From the NCBI GenBank assembly GCA_937952305.1, contig CALFZO010000006.1, positions 149,341-213,340 of the forward strand: DNA of 64,000 bases. The letters are read 5' to 3'. How positions within the stretch are numbered: position 1 is the first letter of the stretch; each line of letters starts with the position of its first letter. The notes under the pieces are model-generated. The model had not been told where the DNA came from. It saw nothing but the letters and a program-made list of their open reading frames with translations, and ran no database searches. Made by a program: the position numbers and the translations under genes. The DNA is from an uncultured Anaerolineales bacterium (GTDB lineage Bacteria; Chloroflexota; Anaerolineae; Anaerolineales; UBA6663). Positions 8,421 through 19,400 of the stretch are shown here, in pieces.

Positions 8421-8741
8421 ATGGCTGGAATGACTCTCTGGTTGCTGCTCCTGGGCATGGGCCTGATCACCTATGCCATCCGGTTGATCCCGATCCTGGC
8501 GCTGGAGCGCCGGCCGCTGCCGCCGCGTCTGCGGCAGGCCCTGCGCTTCGTGCCGCCGGCCGTGCTCTCCGCCATCATCTTCCCGGAGCTGCTCTGGCCC
8601 AGCGGCCGGCTCGACGTCTCGCTCGGCAACGACCGCCTGATCGCGGGCCTGCTCGCCATCGCCGTCGCCGTGTTCTCAAAGAACGTGCTGCTGACTATCG
8701 CCGTGGGCATGCTGGCGCTCTGGGGGCTGCAGACGTTTTGA
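8421..8741 (+). CDS. azlD: AzlD family small membrane protein
   Basis: 106 aa from the ATG at 8421; TTG 8418 and ATG 8430 are alternative starts and the ribosome site is weak. Four hydrophobic segments, the AIRLIPILALER-like opening and the LRFVPPAVLSAIIFPELL block are typical of AzlD, the small subunit pairing with AzlC. It very likely forms a complex with the AzlC encoded 740 nt upstream. Confidence 0.85.
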   Translation: MAGMTLWLLLLGMGLITYAIRLIPILALERRPLPPRLRQALRFVPPAVLSAIIFPELLWPSGRLDVSLGNDRLIAGLLAIAVAVFSKNVLLTIAVGMLALWGLQTF

Positions 8742-8774
8742 GGCCGGCGGCGTCCGCAAGGAGATGACGACGCC

Positions 8775-9611
8775 ATGTTGACTGTGCCGTTCTCGGACGG
8801 GACCGGCGGGCTGAGGCGCTATCCGGATTTCGCCGCGCGCCACGTGGCTGCGCGCCACGTGGACGTGTGGTGCCCGCCTGCCTACGCGGCCGACCCGGCC
8901 GCGCGCTTCCCGGTGATCTATATGCACGACGGCCAGAACCTGTTCGATCCGGGGCTGGCGTTCCAGGGGGTCGATTGGGGCGTGGACGAGGCCGTGCGGC
9001 GGCTGGAACGGAGCGAGGGCTGGCCGGGCGCCATCGTGGTCGGCGTCTGGAACACGCCCGCGCGGCGGTGCGAGTATTGTCCGCAGAAGCCGTTCGCGTC
9101 GCCGGCCGGCCAGGCCCTGCTGGCGCACCAGGCGGAGTGGTTGGGCGGCCGGCCGTTCTCGGATCAGTACCTGAAATTCCTGGTGGACGAGCTCAAGCCT
9201 CGGATCGACGCCGACTTTCGCACGCGGCCGGGGCCGGCCGACACGTTCGTGATGGGGTCCAGCATGGGCGGCCTGATCTCGCTGTACGCCCTGGCCGAGT
9301 ACCCGCACGTCTTCGGCGGCGCGGGCTGCCTGTCCACCCACTGGCCGGTGGGCGAAACGCTGCTGGTGGATTACTTCAGCGCGGCCCTGCCCGCGCCCGG
9401 CCGGCATCGCCTGTATTTCGACTTCGGCACCACCACGCTGGACGCCGACTACGAGCCGTATCAACGCCGGCTGGACGCCGCCTTGGCCGCCGCCGGTTAC
9501 CGCGCCGGCCAGGACTGGCTGACGCGCAAGTTCGACGGGGCCGAGCACTCCGAGCGCGCCTGGCGTGAGCGCGTGGAGGTGCCCCTCGCCTTTCTGTTGA
9601 GGCCGCGATGA
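8775..9611 (+). CDS. Putative esterase (esterase D / Fes-like alpha/beta hydrolase)
   Basis: 278 aa; AAGGAG lies 11 nt before the ATG. The alpha/beta-hydrolase signature of the PF00756 esterase family is seen: VIYMHDGQNLFD near residue 50, nucleophile elbow GSSMGG (Ser near residue 163), and a late His (AEHSERAWRERV). Members hydrolyse acyl esters of sugars, phenolics or siderophores; the actual substrate is not deducible. There is no signal peptide, so it is probably cytoplasmic. The stop overlaps the next ATG (ATGA), so it is translationally coupled to the following SDR. Confidence 0.85.
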   Translation: MLTVPFSDGTGGLRRYPDFAARHVAARHVDVWCPPAYAADPAARFPVIYMHDGQNLFDPGLAFQGVDWGVDEAVRRLERSEGWPGAIVVGVWNTPARRCEYCPQKPFASPAGQALLAHQAEWLGGRPFSDQYLKFLVDELKPRIDADFRTRPGPADTFVMGSSMGGLISLYALAEYPHVFGGAGCLSTHWPVGETLLVDYFSAALPAPGRHRLYFDFGTTTLDADYEPYQRRLDAALAAAGYRAGQDWLTRKFDGAEHSERAWRERVEVPLAFLLRPR

Positions 9612-10324
9612 AACGCTACGTCATCTTCGGAGCCAGCCGCGGCCTGGGCGCGGCGCTGAGCGCGGGCGTGCCGGAACCCGGCGACGTGGCCTGGCTGATT
9701 TCGCGCAAACCGCCGGAGCTGGAGCGCGGCGACGGCGTCCGCCGCCTGTGGATCCAGGCCGATCTGGCCACGCGCGCCGCCCCCACCACGATCGCCGAGG
9801 CCCTGTACGGCCAGCCCATCGACGTCCTGATCTACAACGCCGGCATCTGGGAGAAGACGGCCTTCTCCGACGCCTACGCCTTCGAGCAGGTGCCGCCGGC
9901 CGAGACCGAGCGCGTGCTGACCGTCAACCTGACGGCGGCCATCCACTGCCTGCAGCGCCTGCTCGCCAACGTGCGCCAGGCTGGCGGCGGCAAGATCATC
10001 CTGATCGGCTCCACCTCCGGGCTGGAGAACGCGCGCGCGCCGGAGGTGGCTTACACCGCCTCCAAGTTCGGGCTGCGCGGCGTGGCCCACGGCCTGCGCG
10101 AGGCGGCGCGCCCCGATGGCATCGCCGTGACCGTGATCAACCCTGGCACGCTGGCCACCGACGTCGCCTATGAGGCCGGCGCGGCGGCGGCGCTCAGCCG
10201 GCACGGCCGCGCGGCCATTCCGCTCTCCGATCTGGTGCTGTTGGTGAAGTGCCTGGCGGCGCTGTCGCCGGCGGCCTGCGTCAAAGAGATCGATTTGCCC
10301 GCCTTGGACGACCTGGCGGCTTAA
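9608..10324 (+). CDS. SDR family oxidoreductase
   Basis: 238 aa, overlapping the esterase gene by 4 nt. Rossmann motif FGASRGLGAAL, YNAG block, and catalytic residues IGSTSG and YTASK give a complete SDR. Its sequence differs clearly from the SDR at 7693, so it is not a recent duplicate. The probable role is NAD(P)-dependent reduction of a small carbonyl compound; the substrate is unknown. The next gene follows after 13 nt with its own strong GGGAGG ribosome site, suggesting one operon. Confidence 0.87.
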   Translation: MKRYVIFGASRGLGAALSAGVPEPGDVAWLISRKPPELERGDGVRRLWIQADLATRAAPTTIAEALYGQPIDVLIYNAGIWEKTAFSDAYAFEQVPPAETERVLTVNLTAAIHCLQRLLANVRQAGGGKIILIGSTSGLENARAPEVAYTASKFGLRGVAHGLREAARPDGIAVTVINPGTLATDVAYEAGAAAALSRHGRAAIPLSDLVLLVKCLAALSPAACVKEIDLPALDDLAA

Positions 10325-10337
10325 TCAGGGAGGACCC

Positions 10338-11339
10338 ATGCATCTCGACGTCACCTTCATGACCAATACCCTCGGCGAGATCGCGGCCCTGGCGCGGGCC
10401 GCCGAGGCGCTGGGCTTCGACGCCGCCTGGACGAGCGAGACCCAGCACGACCCGTTCCTGCCGCTGGCGCTGGTGAGTGAGCACACCTCGCGCCTGCGCT
10501 GCGGCACGGCCGTGGCCATCGGCTTCGCGCGCAGCCCGCTGACGCTGGCCCACACCAGTTGGGATCTGGCCGAGCTGTCCGGCGGGCGCTTCATGCTCGG
10601 GCTGGGCACGCAGGTGAAGCCGCACATCGAGAAGCGCTTCGGCATGCCCTGGCCGGACAGCCCCGTGAACAAGCTGCGCGAGATGGTGCTGGCGCTGCGC
10701 GCCATCTGGAACAGCTGGCAGACCGGCGAGCGCCTCAATTTCCGCGGCGAGTATTTCAAGCACACGCTGATGACGCCGTTCTTCAACCCCGGGCCGATCC
10801 CCCAACCGCACATCCCCGTCTACATCGCCGGCGTCAACACCGGCCTGGCCCGCTTGTGCGGCGAGGTCTGCGACGGCTTCCACGTCCACCCCTTCCACAC
10901 CGCCGGCTACCTGCGCGACGTGCTCAGGCCCGCCATCGGCGAGGGCGCCGCCAAGGCCGGGCGCGACGCCGGGCGGATCGCGTTGGCGGCCTCGGTGTTC
11001 GTGATGACCTCGCCCGCCGACGAGGCGCTGGCGCGCTCGCAGATCGCGTTCTACGCCTCCACGCCGTCCTACCGGCCGGTGCTGGAACACCACGGCTGGA
11101 CCGAGGTCGGCGAGCGGCTGTCCGCGCTGGCCGCGCAGGGCCAGTGGGGCGAGATGCCCGGCCTGGTGAGCGACGCCATGCTCAACGAGTTCGCCCTGGC
11201 CGCGCCGCTGGCCGACCTAGCCGCGCCGCTCCGGGCCCGCTACGCCGGGCTGCTGGACCGCGTCACCCTGTATCGGCCGTTCACGCCGGGGGCCGAGGAC
11301 GACGCCTGGCGTAAATTGGCGGCCGGCCTGCAAGAGTAG
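10338..11339 (+). CDS. Luciferase-like F420-type oxidoreductase
   Basis: 333 aa. The bacterial-luciferase-like TIM-barrel family is clear: AEALGFDAAWTSETQHDPF, then AHTSWDLAELSGGRFMLGLGTQ, and later IPVYIAGVN. The TSETQHDPF and GLGTQVKPHIEKRFG blocks fit the F420-dependent LLM subgroup often named TIGR03617. Such enzymes use reduced coenzyme F420, or sometimes FMN, for hydride transfer. An F420 role fits the FrhB-like protein encoded at 39626. Substrate unknown. Shine-Dalgarno GGGAGG lies 5 nt before the ATG. Confidence 0.85.
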   Translation: MHLDVTFMTNTLGEIAALARAAEALGFDAAWTSETQHDPFLPLALVSEHTSRLRCGTAVAIGFARSPLTLAHTSWDLAELSGGRFMLGLGTQVKPHIEKRFGMPWPDSPVNKLREMVLALRAIWNSWQTGERLNFRGEYFKHTLMTPFFNPGPIPQPHIPVYIAGVNTGLARLCGEVCDGFHVHPFHTAGYLRDVLRPAIGEGAAKAGRDAGRIALAASVFVMTSPADEALARSQIAFYASTPSYRPVLEHHGWTEVGERLSALAAQGQWGEMPGLVSDAMLNEFALAAPLADLAAPLRARYAGLLDRVTLYRPFTPGAEDDAWRKLAAGLQE

Positions 11340-11390
11340 TCCGGTCCGCACCGACCCACCGCCCTCAGCATTCATTACTCGGAGATCTGG

Positions 11391-12779
11391 ATGGCCCACT
11401 CTCGCCAACCCGGCCGGCTCTCGTTCCTGACCAAGCTCGCTTACGGCGCCGGCGACACCGGCCCGGCCATCGTTGCCGCCATCAACGGCTTCTTCCTGCT
11501 GGATTTCCTCATCAACGTCGCCGGGCTGCGGCCGGGCACGGCCGGCAACATCTTCCTGCTGGCCAAGGTCTGGGACGCCGTCAACGATCCCCTCGTCGGC
11601 TGGCTCACCGACAGGACCGTCAGCAAGATGGGCCGCCGGCGGCCGTGGCTGCTCTTCGGAGCGCTGCCCTTCGGCCTGGCCTTCCTGCTGCACTGGATCG
11701 TGCCGCCGCTCGGGGAAGCCGGCAAGTTCTGGTATTACCTCGTCGTCGCCATCCTGCTGGACACGGCCATCACGGCCGTCAACGTGCCGTACGTGGCCCT
11801 GACCCCGGAGCTCACACCGGATTACGACGAGCGCACGCGGTTGAGCTCGTTCCGCTTCGGCTTCTCGATCCTGGGCGGCGTGCTGGCGGCCTTCTTCCAT
11901 ACCCAGATCGTGAACGCCTTCGGCGCGAACGTGTACACGGGCAACGCCGTCAGCATCGCGATCTGGGCCGGGGTGAGCGTGGCCGGCTTCCTGGCCACCT
12001 TCTTCGGCACGCGCGAGCCAGACTACGCCACCCACGCCGCCAGCGCCCCGGCCGGGCCGGGTTTCCTGGCCGGGCTGCGCATCGTCTTCAGCAACCGTCC
12101 CTTCGTGCTGGTCACCGTCATCTACCTGCTCTCCTGGCTCACCATCCAGTTCGTCCAGAACAACCTGTTCATCTACGCGCGCGACTGGGTCGGCCTGGAC
12201 GCCTCCGTCTTCGGCTTCCTGCTGCTGGCCCTGCAGTTCTCGAGCTTCATCTTCATGCTCATCTGGGCGCGCATCAGCGAGCGCATCGGCAAGAAGGCCG
12301 TCTACTACCTGGGCACGGCCGTCTTCGTGCTGGTCCTGCTCGGCCTGTTCTTCGTCCAGCGCGGCCAGACCACGCTGCTCTTCATCCTGGCCGTCATCGC
12401 CGGCGTCGGCGTCGCCGTGTGCTATCTGATCCCGTGGAGCATGCTGCCGGACGTCATCGAACTGGACGAGCTGGAGACCGGCCAGCGGCGCGAGGGCATC
12501 TTCGCCGGCTTCTTCGTCCTCCTGCAGAAGCTCGGCTTGTCGCTGGGCCTGTTTGTCTCCGGCTGGGTGCTGGACCTGTCCGGCTACATCCGCGCCGAGC
12601 CTGGCCAGGCCGTGCCCGCCCAGCCGGAAAGCGTGCTGCTGGCGCTGCGGGTGCTGGTCGGCCCGGTGGGCGCCATCATCCTGGCCCTCAGCTTCGTGGC
12701 CGCCTACCTGTACCCGATCACCCGGGAAAAGCACGCCGAGATTCGGGCCCAGCTGCGCGAGCGCGGGCTGCCGAACTGA
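11391..12779 (+). CDS. GPH family sugar:cation symporter (MelB-like MFS)
   Basis: 462 aa; GGAGAT precedes the ATG. About twelve transmembrane helices with the glycoside-pentoside-hexuronide family signatures: KLAYGAGD at the N-terminus, WDAVNDPLVGWLTDRT, and GRRRPWLLFGALP. In the second half, PWSMLPDVIELDELETGQRREG is the family's conserved loop. Members import sugars or sugar acids with H+ or Na+; the substrate is unclear. The dipeptidase gene follows after 21 nt and may belong to the same transcript. Confidence 0.9.
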   Translation: MAHSRQPGRLSFLTKLAYGAGDTGPAIVAAINGFFLLDFLINVAGLRPGTAGNIFLLAKVWDAVNDPLVGWLTDRTVSKMGRRRPWLLFGALPFGLAFLLHWIVPPLGEAGKFWYYLVVAILLDTAITAVNVPYVALTPELTPDYDERTRLSSFRFGFSILGGVLAAFFHTQIVNAFGANVYTGNAVSIAIWAGVSVAGFLATFFGTREPDYATHAASAPAGPGFLAGLRIVFSNRPFVLVTVIYLLSWLTIQFVQNNLFIYARDWVGLDASVFGFLLLALQFSSFIFMLIWARISERIGKKAVYYLGTAVFVLVLLGLFFVQRGQTTLLFILAVIAGVGVAVCYLIPWSMLPDVIELDELETGQRREGIFAGFFVLLQKLGLSLGLFVSGWVLDLSGYIRAEPGQAVPAQPESVLLALRVLVGPVGAIILALSFVAAYLYPITREKHAEIRAQLRERGLPN

Positions 12780-12800
12780 TCTCTCATCGGTAAACTGCCG

Positions 12801-13907
12801 GTGACACAGCCCTTGTCTCACCTCATCGTCGACGCCCATCAAGATCTGGCCTGGAACGCGCAGACGTTCGGCCGGGATTACACGCGGCCGGCCCTGGTGA
12901 CGCGCGAACGGGAACGGGCCGCCAACAGCCCGGCGCCGCTCCACAACGGCGAAACCCTGCTCGGCCTGGCCGACTTCCTGCTGGGGCGCGTGGCCGTGAT
13001 CTTCGGCACGCTCTTCGCGTCGCCGCGCCGCCGGCAGACGGGCGAGTGGGAAACGCTGGTGTATGACGACCCGGCCGGCGCGCACCGCCTGTACGCCCGG
13101 CAACTGGATTACTACCACCGCCTGGCCGACGAGCACGCCGCCTTCCGCCTGATCGGCAGCCGCGCCGATCTGGAGGCCGTGCTGACGACCTGGGACGGCG
13201 ACGACCTGGCCCGCCGCCGCGTTGGGCTGGTGCCTCTGATGGAAGGCGCCGACGCCATCCGCGAGCCCAAGGAGGCCGAGTGGTGGCAGGAGCGCGGCCT
13301 GCGCATCGTGGGCCTGGCCTGGGCCGGCACGCAGTACGCCGGCGGCACCGGCGAGCCCGGCCCGCTCACGGAGCTCGGCCGCCGGCTGCTCGGCGGGCTG
13401 GCCGATCTGGGCCTGATCCTGGACCTGGCGCACGCCTCGGACGAAAGCTTCCTGGAGGCGCTTGACCGCTTCCCGGGCGTCGCCATCGCTTCGCACGCCA
13501 ACCCGCGCGCGCTGGTGCGCAACCCGCGCCGGCCGGAGCGCTTCTTGTCGGACACCATGATCCGGCGGCTGGCCGAGCACGGCGGCGTCGCAGGCGTGGT
13601 ACCCTGTAATTACTTCCTGAACGCGCAGTGGACGGCGCGCGACGGCAAGCCCGCCGTCACCCTGGAGGCCGTCGTCGCCGCTATCGATCACGTCTGCCAG
13701 ATCACCGGCAGCGCCGCTCACGTCGGCCTCGGCTCCGACTTCGACGGCGGCTTTGGCGTCGCGACCACGCCGGCCGAGATCGACACCATCGCCGACCTGC
13801 GCCAACTTGCGCCGCGCCTGGCCGAACGCGGCTACTCGACCGCCGACGTGGCCGCCATCCTGGGCGGCAACTGGTTGACGGTCTTGCGCCGAGGGCTGCC
13901 TGCCTGA
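12801..13907 (+). CDS. Membrane dipeptidase, peptidase family M19
   Basis: 368 aa, GTG start; no clear ribosome site. The dinuclear zinc ligands of the renal-dipeptidase family are all visible: DAHQD (His13/Asp15), the bridging Glu in LMEGADAI, His in DLAHASDE, His in ASHANPRAL, and Asp in GLGSDFDGG. It should hydrolyse dipeptides, including D-amino-acid-containing or beta-lactam-like bonds known for the family. No signal peptide is visible. The stop overlaps the start of the next gene (TGATG). Confidence 0.92.
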   Translation: MTQPLSHLIVDAHQDLAWNAQTFGRDYTRPALVTRERERAANSPAPLHNGETLLGLADFLLGRVAVIFGTLFASPRRRQTGEWETLVYDDPAGAHRLYARQLDYYHRLADEHAAFRLIGSRADLEAVLTTWDGDDLARRRVGLVPLMEGADAIREPKEAEWWQERGLRIVGLAWAGTQYAGGTGEPGPLTELGRRLLGGLADLGLILDLAHASDESFLEALDRFPGVAIASHANPRALVRNPRRPERFLSDTMIRRLAEHGGVAGVVPCNYFLNAQWTARDGKPAVTLEAVVAAIDHVCQITGSAAHVGLGSDFDGGFGVATTPAEIDTIADLRQLAPRLAERGYSTADVAAILGGNWLTVLRRGLPA

Positions 13908-14371
13908 TGTCTACACCCCCTCCCGCCCGCGCCTCCGAACCCGGGCCGCCGCGCCACGACCTGCGCCAGAGCGTGCTGGCCCGGCTCGGCGTCGCCAGTG
14001 TCGGCGCCGGCTTCGTGCTCTTTCTGGTCGGCCTGTTCCCGGAGTCGCTCAGCCTGGATTTCACACTCGGGCTGGGGCTGCTGCAGATCACGCTCTTCCT
14101 GGTGGGCATCAGCGCCATGACGCTGGGCGCCTACATCTACATGTACGCCACCCGCCACCGCGCCATGCCGCGCCGGCTGCGCGAGGACGTCGGCGTGCGG
14201 CTGATGGCCACCGGCATCGTCGTCGCCTACACCACCGGGCTGGCCGACGTGATCGGCATCGGCACCCATTTCGGCCAGCAGCAGCCGTTTTTCGGCCCGG
14301 TCCAGGCCTGGGGCGTGGCCCTGGGCTTGTTCCTGATCATCGTCGGCATCGGCCTGTATTCGCAACGCTGA
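13907..14371 (+). CDS. Small integral membrane protein of unknown function
   Basis: 154 aa, translationally coupled to the dipeptidase (TGATG overlap). The N-terminal 25 residues are Pro-rich. Four hydrophobic helices follow: GVASVGAGFVLFLVGLF; LGLLQITLFLVGISAMTLGAYI; a weaker one near GIVVAYTTGLADVIGIG; and WGVALGLFLIIVGIGLY. No known domain is recognised. Coupling suggests it is made with the dipeptidase, perhaps as a membrane partner, but this is inference. Confidence 0.7.
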   Translation: MSTPPPARASEPGPPRHDLRQSVLARLGVASVGAGFVLFLVGLFPESLSLDFTLGLGLLQITLFLVGISAMTLGAYIYMYATRHRAMPRRLREDVGVRLMATGIVVAYTTGLADVIGIGTHFGQQQPFFGPVQAWGVALGLFLIIVGIGLYSQR

Positions 14372-14413
14372 CCGGCCGGCGCTACGCGGCGGCGCGCCGG
14401 CCGAGTCTGCCGC

Positions 14414-14419
14414 TATAAT
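14414..14419 (+). promoter_or_regulatory. -10 box for the CBS-fprA operon
   Basis: Perfect TATAAT 25 nt before the ATG at 14445, in a short intergenic gap. A Shine-Dalgarno (GGAAGGAGAGG) lies between them, so this transcript should have a short leader. No good -35 was found. Confidence 0.6.
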
Positions 14420-14444
14420 CAAACCGCCTGGAAGGAGAGGCCCC

Positions 14445-14878
14445 ATGAAAGTCCAGAATATCCTGGCTACCAAAGGCTCCAAAGTCCACACCGTCCTGCC
14501 CGATCTGCCCATCCGCGAGGCCACCGCGCTGATGGTCCAGCACAATATCGGCGCGCTGGTCATCGTCGACGCCGCCGGCGCGCTGGTGGGGATCCTGTCG
14601 GAGCGCGATATCGTGCGCGCCGTCGCCCGCAACCAGGACGTCGGCGAGCCGGTCAGCCGTCTCATGACGCGCACCGTGATCGCCGGCTCGCTGCAAGACG
14701 ATCTCAGCGCCGTGATGCGGACGATGACCGAGAAGCGCTTCCGCCATCTGCCGGTGGTCGACCACGGCCAACTGGTGGGCATGGTCTCCATCGGCGACCT
14801 GGTCAAGGCCCAGCTCGCGCAGTATCAGGGCGAAATCGAGACCCTGGTGACGCAGATCACCCAGGGGGGATCGCAGCC

Positions 14879-14882
<4 letters not shown>
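14445..14882 (+). CDS. Tandem CBS-domain protein
   Basis: 145 aa, essentially only two CBS domains (about 8-60 and 72-128): GALVIVDAAGALVGILSERDIVRAV and FRHLPVVDHGQLVGMVSIGDLV type blocks (given in part). Such stand-alone Bateman modules bind adenine nucleotides and act as energy or redox sensors. It overlaps the downstream ferredoxin reductase by 4 nt (GTGA), so a regulatory link to that enzyme is plausible. It has a strong ribosome site and its own TATAAT promoter. Confidence 0.9.
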
Positions 14883-16300
<1,418 letters not shown>

Positions 16301-16333
16301 CGGCCTCGGCCGACCGGCCTCACAACGCTCAAC

Positions 16334-16370
16334 CACCGGCGCGGGAAGCTCTCCCGCGCCGGTGTCATTT
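16334..16370 (+). terminator. Intrinsic terminator after fprA
   Basis: Perfect 13-bp inverted repeat CACCGGCGCGGGA (16334-16346) / TCCCGCGCCGGTG (16352-16364) with a 5-nt loop, followed by TCATTT. It lies 34 nt past the stop. Confidence 0.75.
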
Positions 16371-16488
16371 CCCATCTCGGACGATTTCGCCCCGAACCAC
16401 CAACGCGGTCCAACGCACGCCATCGCCGGTACCGGAGCCTGCGCCGTAGAGTCAGGCGGCACGCCACAACCTGAAGGGGGTTGCCGCC

Positions 16489-19400
16489 ATGCGCACTCGG
16501 CTTTTCTTTGCCTGCCTGCAAATCGTCGTCGTCGCCGCCGTCCTGATCCTGGGCTGGCCGTCCGTCCCGTCCGCGCGCGCCGACGAGCCCGCCCCGCTGG
16601 ACGCCTCGCCCACGCTGGAGGGCACGCTCACCGCGCCGCCGTCCACGGAGACGCCGACGCCCGACCCCGTGACCGCGACTCTTACCGCGGAGCCGGCGGC
16701 GACCGGGACCGCTCTGCCGGAGGGGACTCTGCCGGCGACTGAGGCCGGCAGCCCGACCCCGGCCGCGACCATTGACCCTGGCGCCACCCTAACGGGCGCG
16801 CCCGACCCGGCCACGCCCACGACCACAGTGGCGGCCGCAACCACGGAGCCGGCCGCCACGGCGACAGACCCAGCCACCCCAGCCACCGCGACGGATTCAC
16901 CGCCGCAGAGCGCCATGCCGTCCGCGACGCCCATGCCGAGCATAGTCGCGCCCGAGAGCGCCACACCTTCGGCCACGCCCACACTAACCGGGACCGCGAC
17001 CTTCACGCCCACACCGAGCGCCACAGCGTCGCCGACGTTCACGCCGACGCCGACGCCATTACCGGCCTCATCCGCCACACCCGCTGTCCTCTCGCCGGAA
17101 CCGCCGCAGGCTGAGGCGCCCGCCTCGCGCGCGGGGACGCCGTCCACGACGCTGGTGATCAGCCAGGTCTACGGCGGCGGCGGCAACGCGGGCGCGCCGT
17201 ACCGCAACGACTTCATCGAGTTGCGCAACCTCGGGCCGAGCGCCGTGGACCTGGGCGGCTGGTCCGTGCAGTACGCGCCGGCCACCAGCGGCAGCTGGCA
17301 GAGCGTGGCGCTGGCCGGCCTGGTCCAGCCCGGCAGCACCTACTTGCTGCAGTTGGGCTCCGGCGGCGGCGAAGGCGCGGCCCTGCCGGCGCCGGAGGCC
17401 GCGCACAGCCTGAACATAGCCGCGTCCGCGGGCAAGGTCGCCCTGGTGTCCGAGGCCGCGCCCCTGGCCGGCAGCTGTCCGGACAGCGCCCTCGTCGTCG
17501 ATTTCCTGGGCTACGGCGTCACGGCCAGTTGTTACGAGACTGCCCCGACCGGCAATCTGAGCGCCGGCGCCGCCGCCCACCGGATGGGCCCCGCCGACAC
17601 GGACCACAACGCCGTCGACTTCGGCGTGGCCGCGCCCAGCCCGCACGGAAACGTCGTCAGCCCGCCGACCTCAACGACGACCCCGACCCCGACGCCAACG
17701 CCAACGGTCACCCCCACCCTCCCGGTGACCGTCACCGCCACCGCGACGCCGACCGCGTCTTCCACCATTTCGCCGGCCGCGCCCGGCAGTGTCCTGATCA
17801 ACGAGGTCGTCACCGATCCGCAACAGGATTGGAGCGGCGGCGGCTTCGGCCCGGTGCCGGGCGCCGGCCCGGTCAGCGACACCGACGAATGGATCGAGCT
17901 GCTGATCCTGGCCGACGGCCTGGACCTGACGGCGTGGACGCTGGAGCTGCGCGATGGCTCGGACGTGAGCGGCGATCTGACGGAGGCCGGGGCGTTTCAA
18001 GTGGTGCGTTACCTCGGCGCCGGGTCGGCGGCGGCGACGCGCGCCGGCGACCGGTTGGTCCTCGGCAACGTGCGCGGCAGCGGCACGCTCAACAACGCCG
18101 TCACCGTTCAACTTCTCGACAGCCACGGCGGCCTGATCGACGCCGTGACACTCGGCGGCGGGGCCCCCAGCGGCGACGCCGACAGCGCCGCGGAGGAGGC
18201 CGTCGCGCGGCGGCCGGACGGCGCCGGCCTGTGGGTGCGCCAGGCAGCCACGCCCGGTCAGGCGAATGATCTCGCGCCGCAGCCGACCCCGACGGCCACG
18301 GCCACGGCGACCGTCACGCCCACCGCGGCGGCCACGCCCAGCGCTTACCCGGCGGGCGCGGTCCTGATCAACGAGGTCGCCTGGGCGGGCACAGCCGCCT
18401 CGGCCAACGACGAGTGGCTGGAGCTCTTCAACCCCGGCCCGATCCCCATCGCCCTCGCCGGCTGGCGTCTGAGCGACGGCGGCGATATCGACCTCAGCTT
18501 CCCGCCTGGCCTGGCTATCCCGGCCGGCGGCTTCCTGCTCTTGGAACGCACCGACGACTCGACCATCGCCGATGTGCCGGCCGACCTGCTCTACTCCGGC
18601 GGTCTGAGCAACGGCGGCGAGACTCTGGTTCTGCGGGACGCGACCGGCAGCGTCATCGACATCGCCGCCGGGGCGGGCGGCTGGCCGGCCGGGGACGCCG
18701 CGCTGTTCGCGACGATGGAACGCGCCGGCGGCGGCTGGCGCACCCAGGCCGGGGCCGCCACGGGGCACGCCGCCGATGGCAGCCCGCTGCGCGGGACGCC
18801 GCGCGGGCTCAACTCGGCCTACCGGCCGGCGCCTACGCCGGTGAGCTATCCCGCCACGGTGCTGCTCAACGAAGTCCTGCCAGCGCCCGGCGACGGGTCC
18901 GACGAATTCGTGGAAGTTTTCAACACCGGCGCGGAAGCCGTGGACGTCTCCGGCTGGCAATTGGATGACTCCGCCGGCGGCAGCGCGCCCTTCCATCTCC
19001 CCGCCGGCACTGTGGTGGGGCCGCGCGCGCTGCTGGCCTTCTCCAAGTCCGAGACCGGCCTGGCCTTCAACAATTCTGGCGACACGGCGCGGCTGCTCCA
19101 TCCCGACGGCGGTGTGGCGGATGAGTTGGTCTACACCCGCAGCCCCGGCGTGGACGTCAGTTGGGCGCGGGTGCCGGACGGTGGCGCCTGGGCGGCCACC
19201 ACGCAGGTGACGCCGGGCCTGCCCAACACCGCCGCGCCGCCGGCGGAGGGCGGGCCGCCGGCCGACTCGGGCGCGCCGGAACAGGAAGCCGCCAGCGTGC
19301 CGATCGGTGTCTTCCGCACCTGGCCGGCCGGCGCCTGGGCCACCCTGACCGGCCGCGTGACTGTGCCTGCACCGCTGTTTGGGCCGCGCCAGATCTACCT

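Noticed and set aside
11217..13805. Long minus-strand open frame opposite the MFS symporter and dipeptidase
   Set aside because: Antisense shadow of two clearly coding plus-strand genes; its composition is Gln/Arg/Asp/Gly-rich without domains.
16600..17100. Repetitive CCGACGCC / GCCACGCC DNA as a CRISPR array or minisatellite
   Set aside because: It is in-frame Thr/Pro/Ala low-complexity coding sequence without regular repeat-spacer units.
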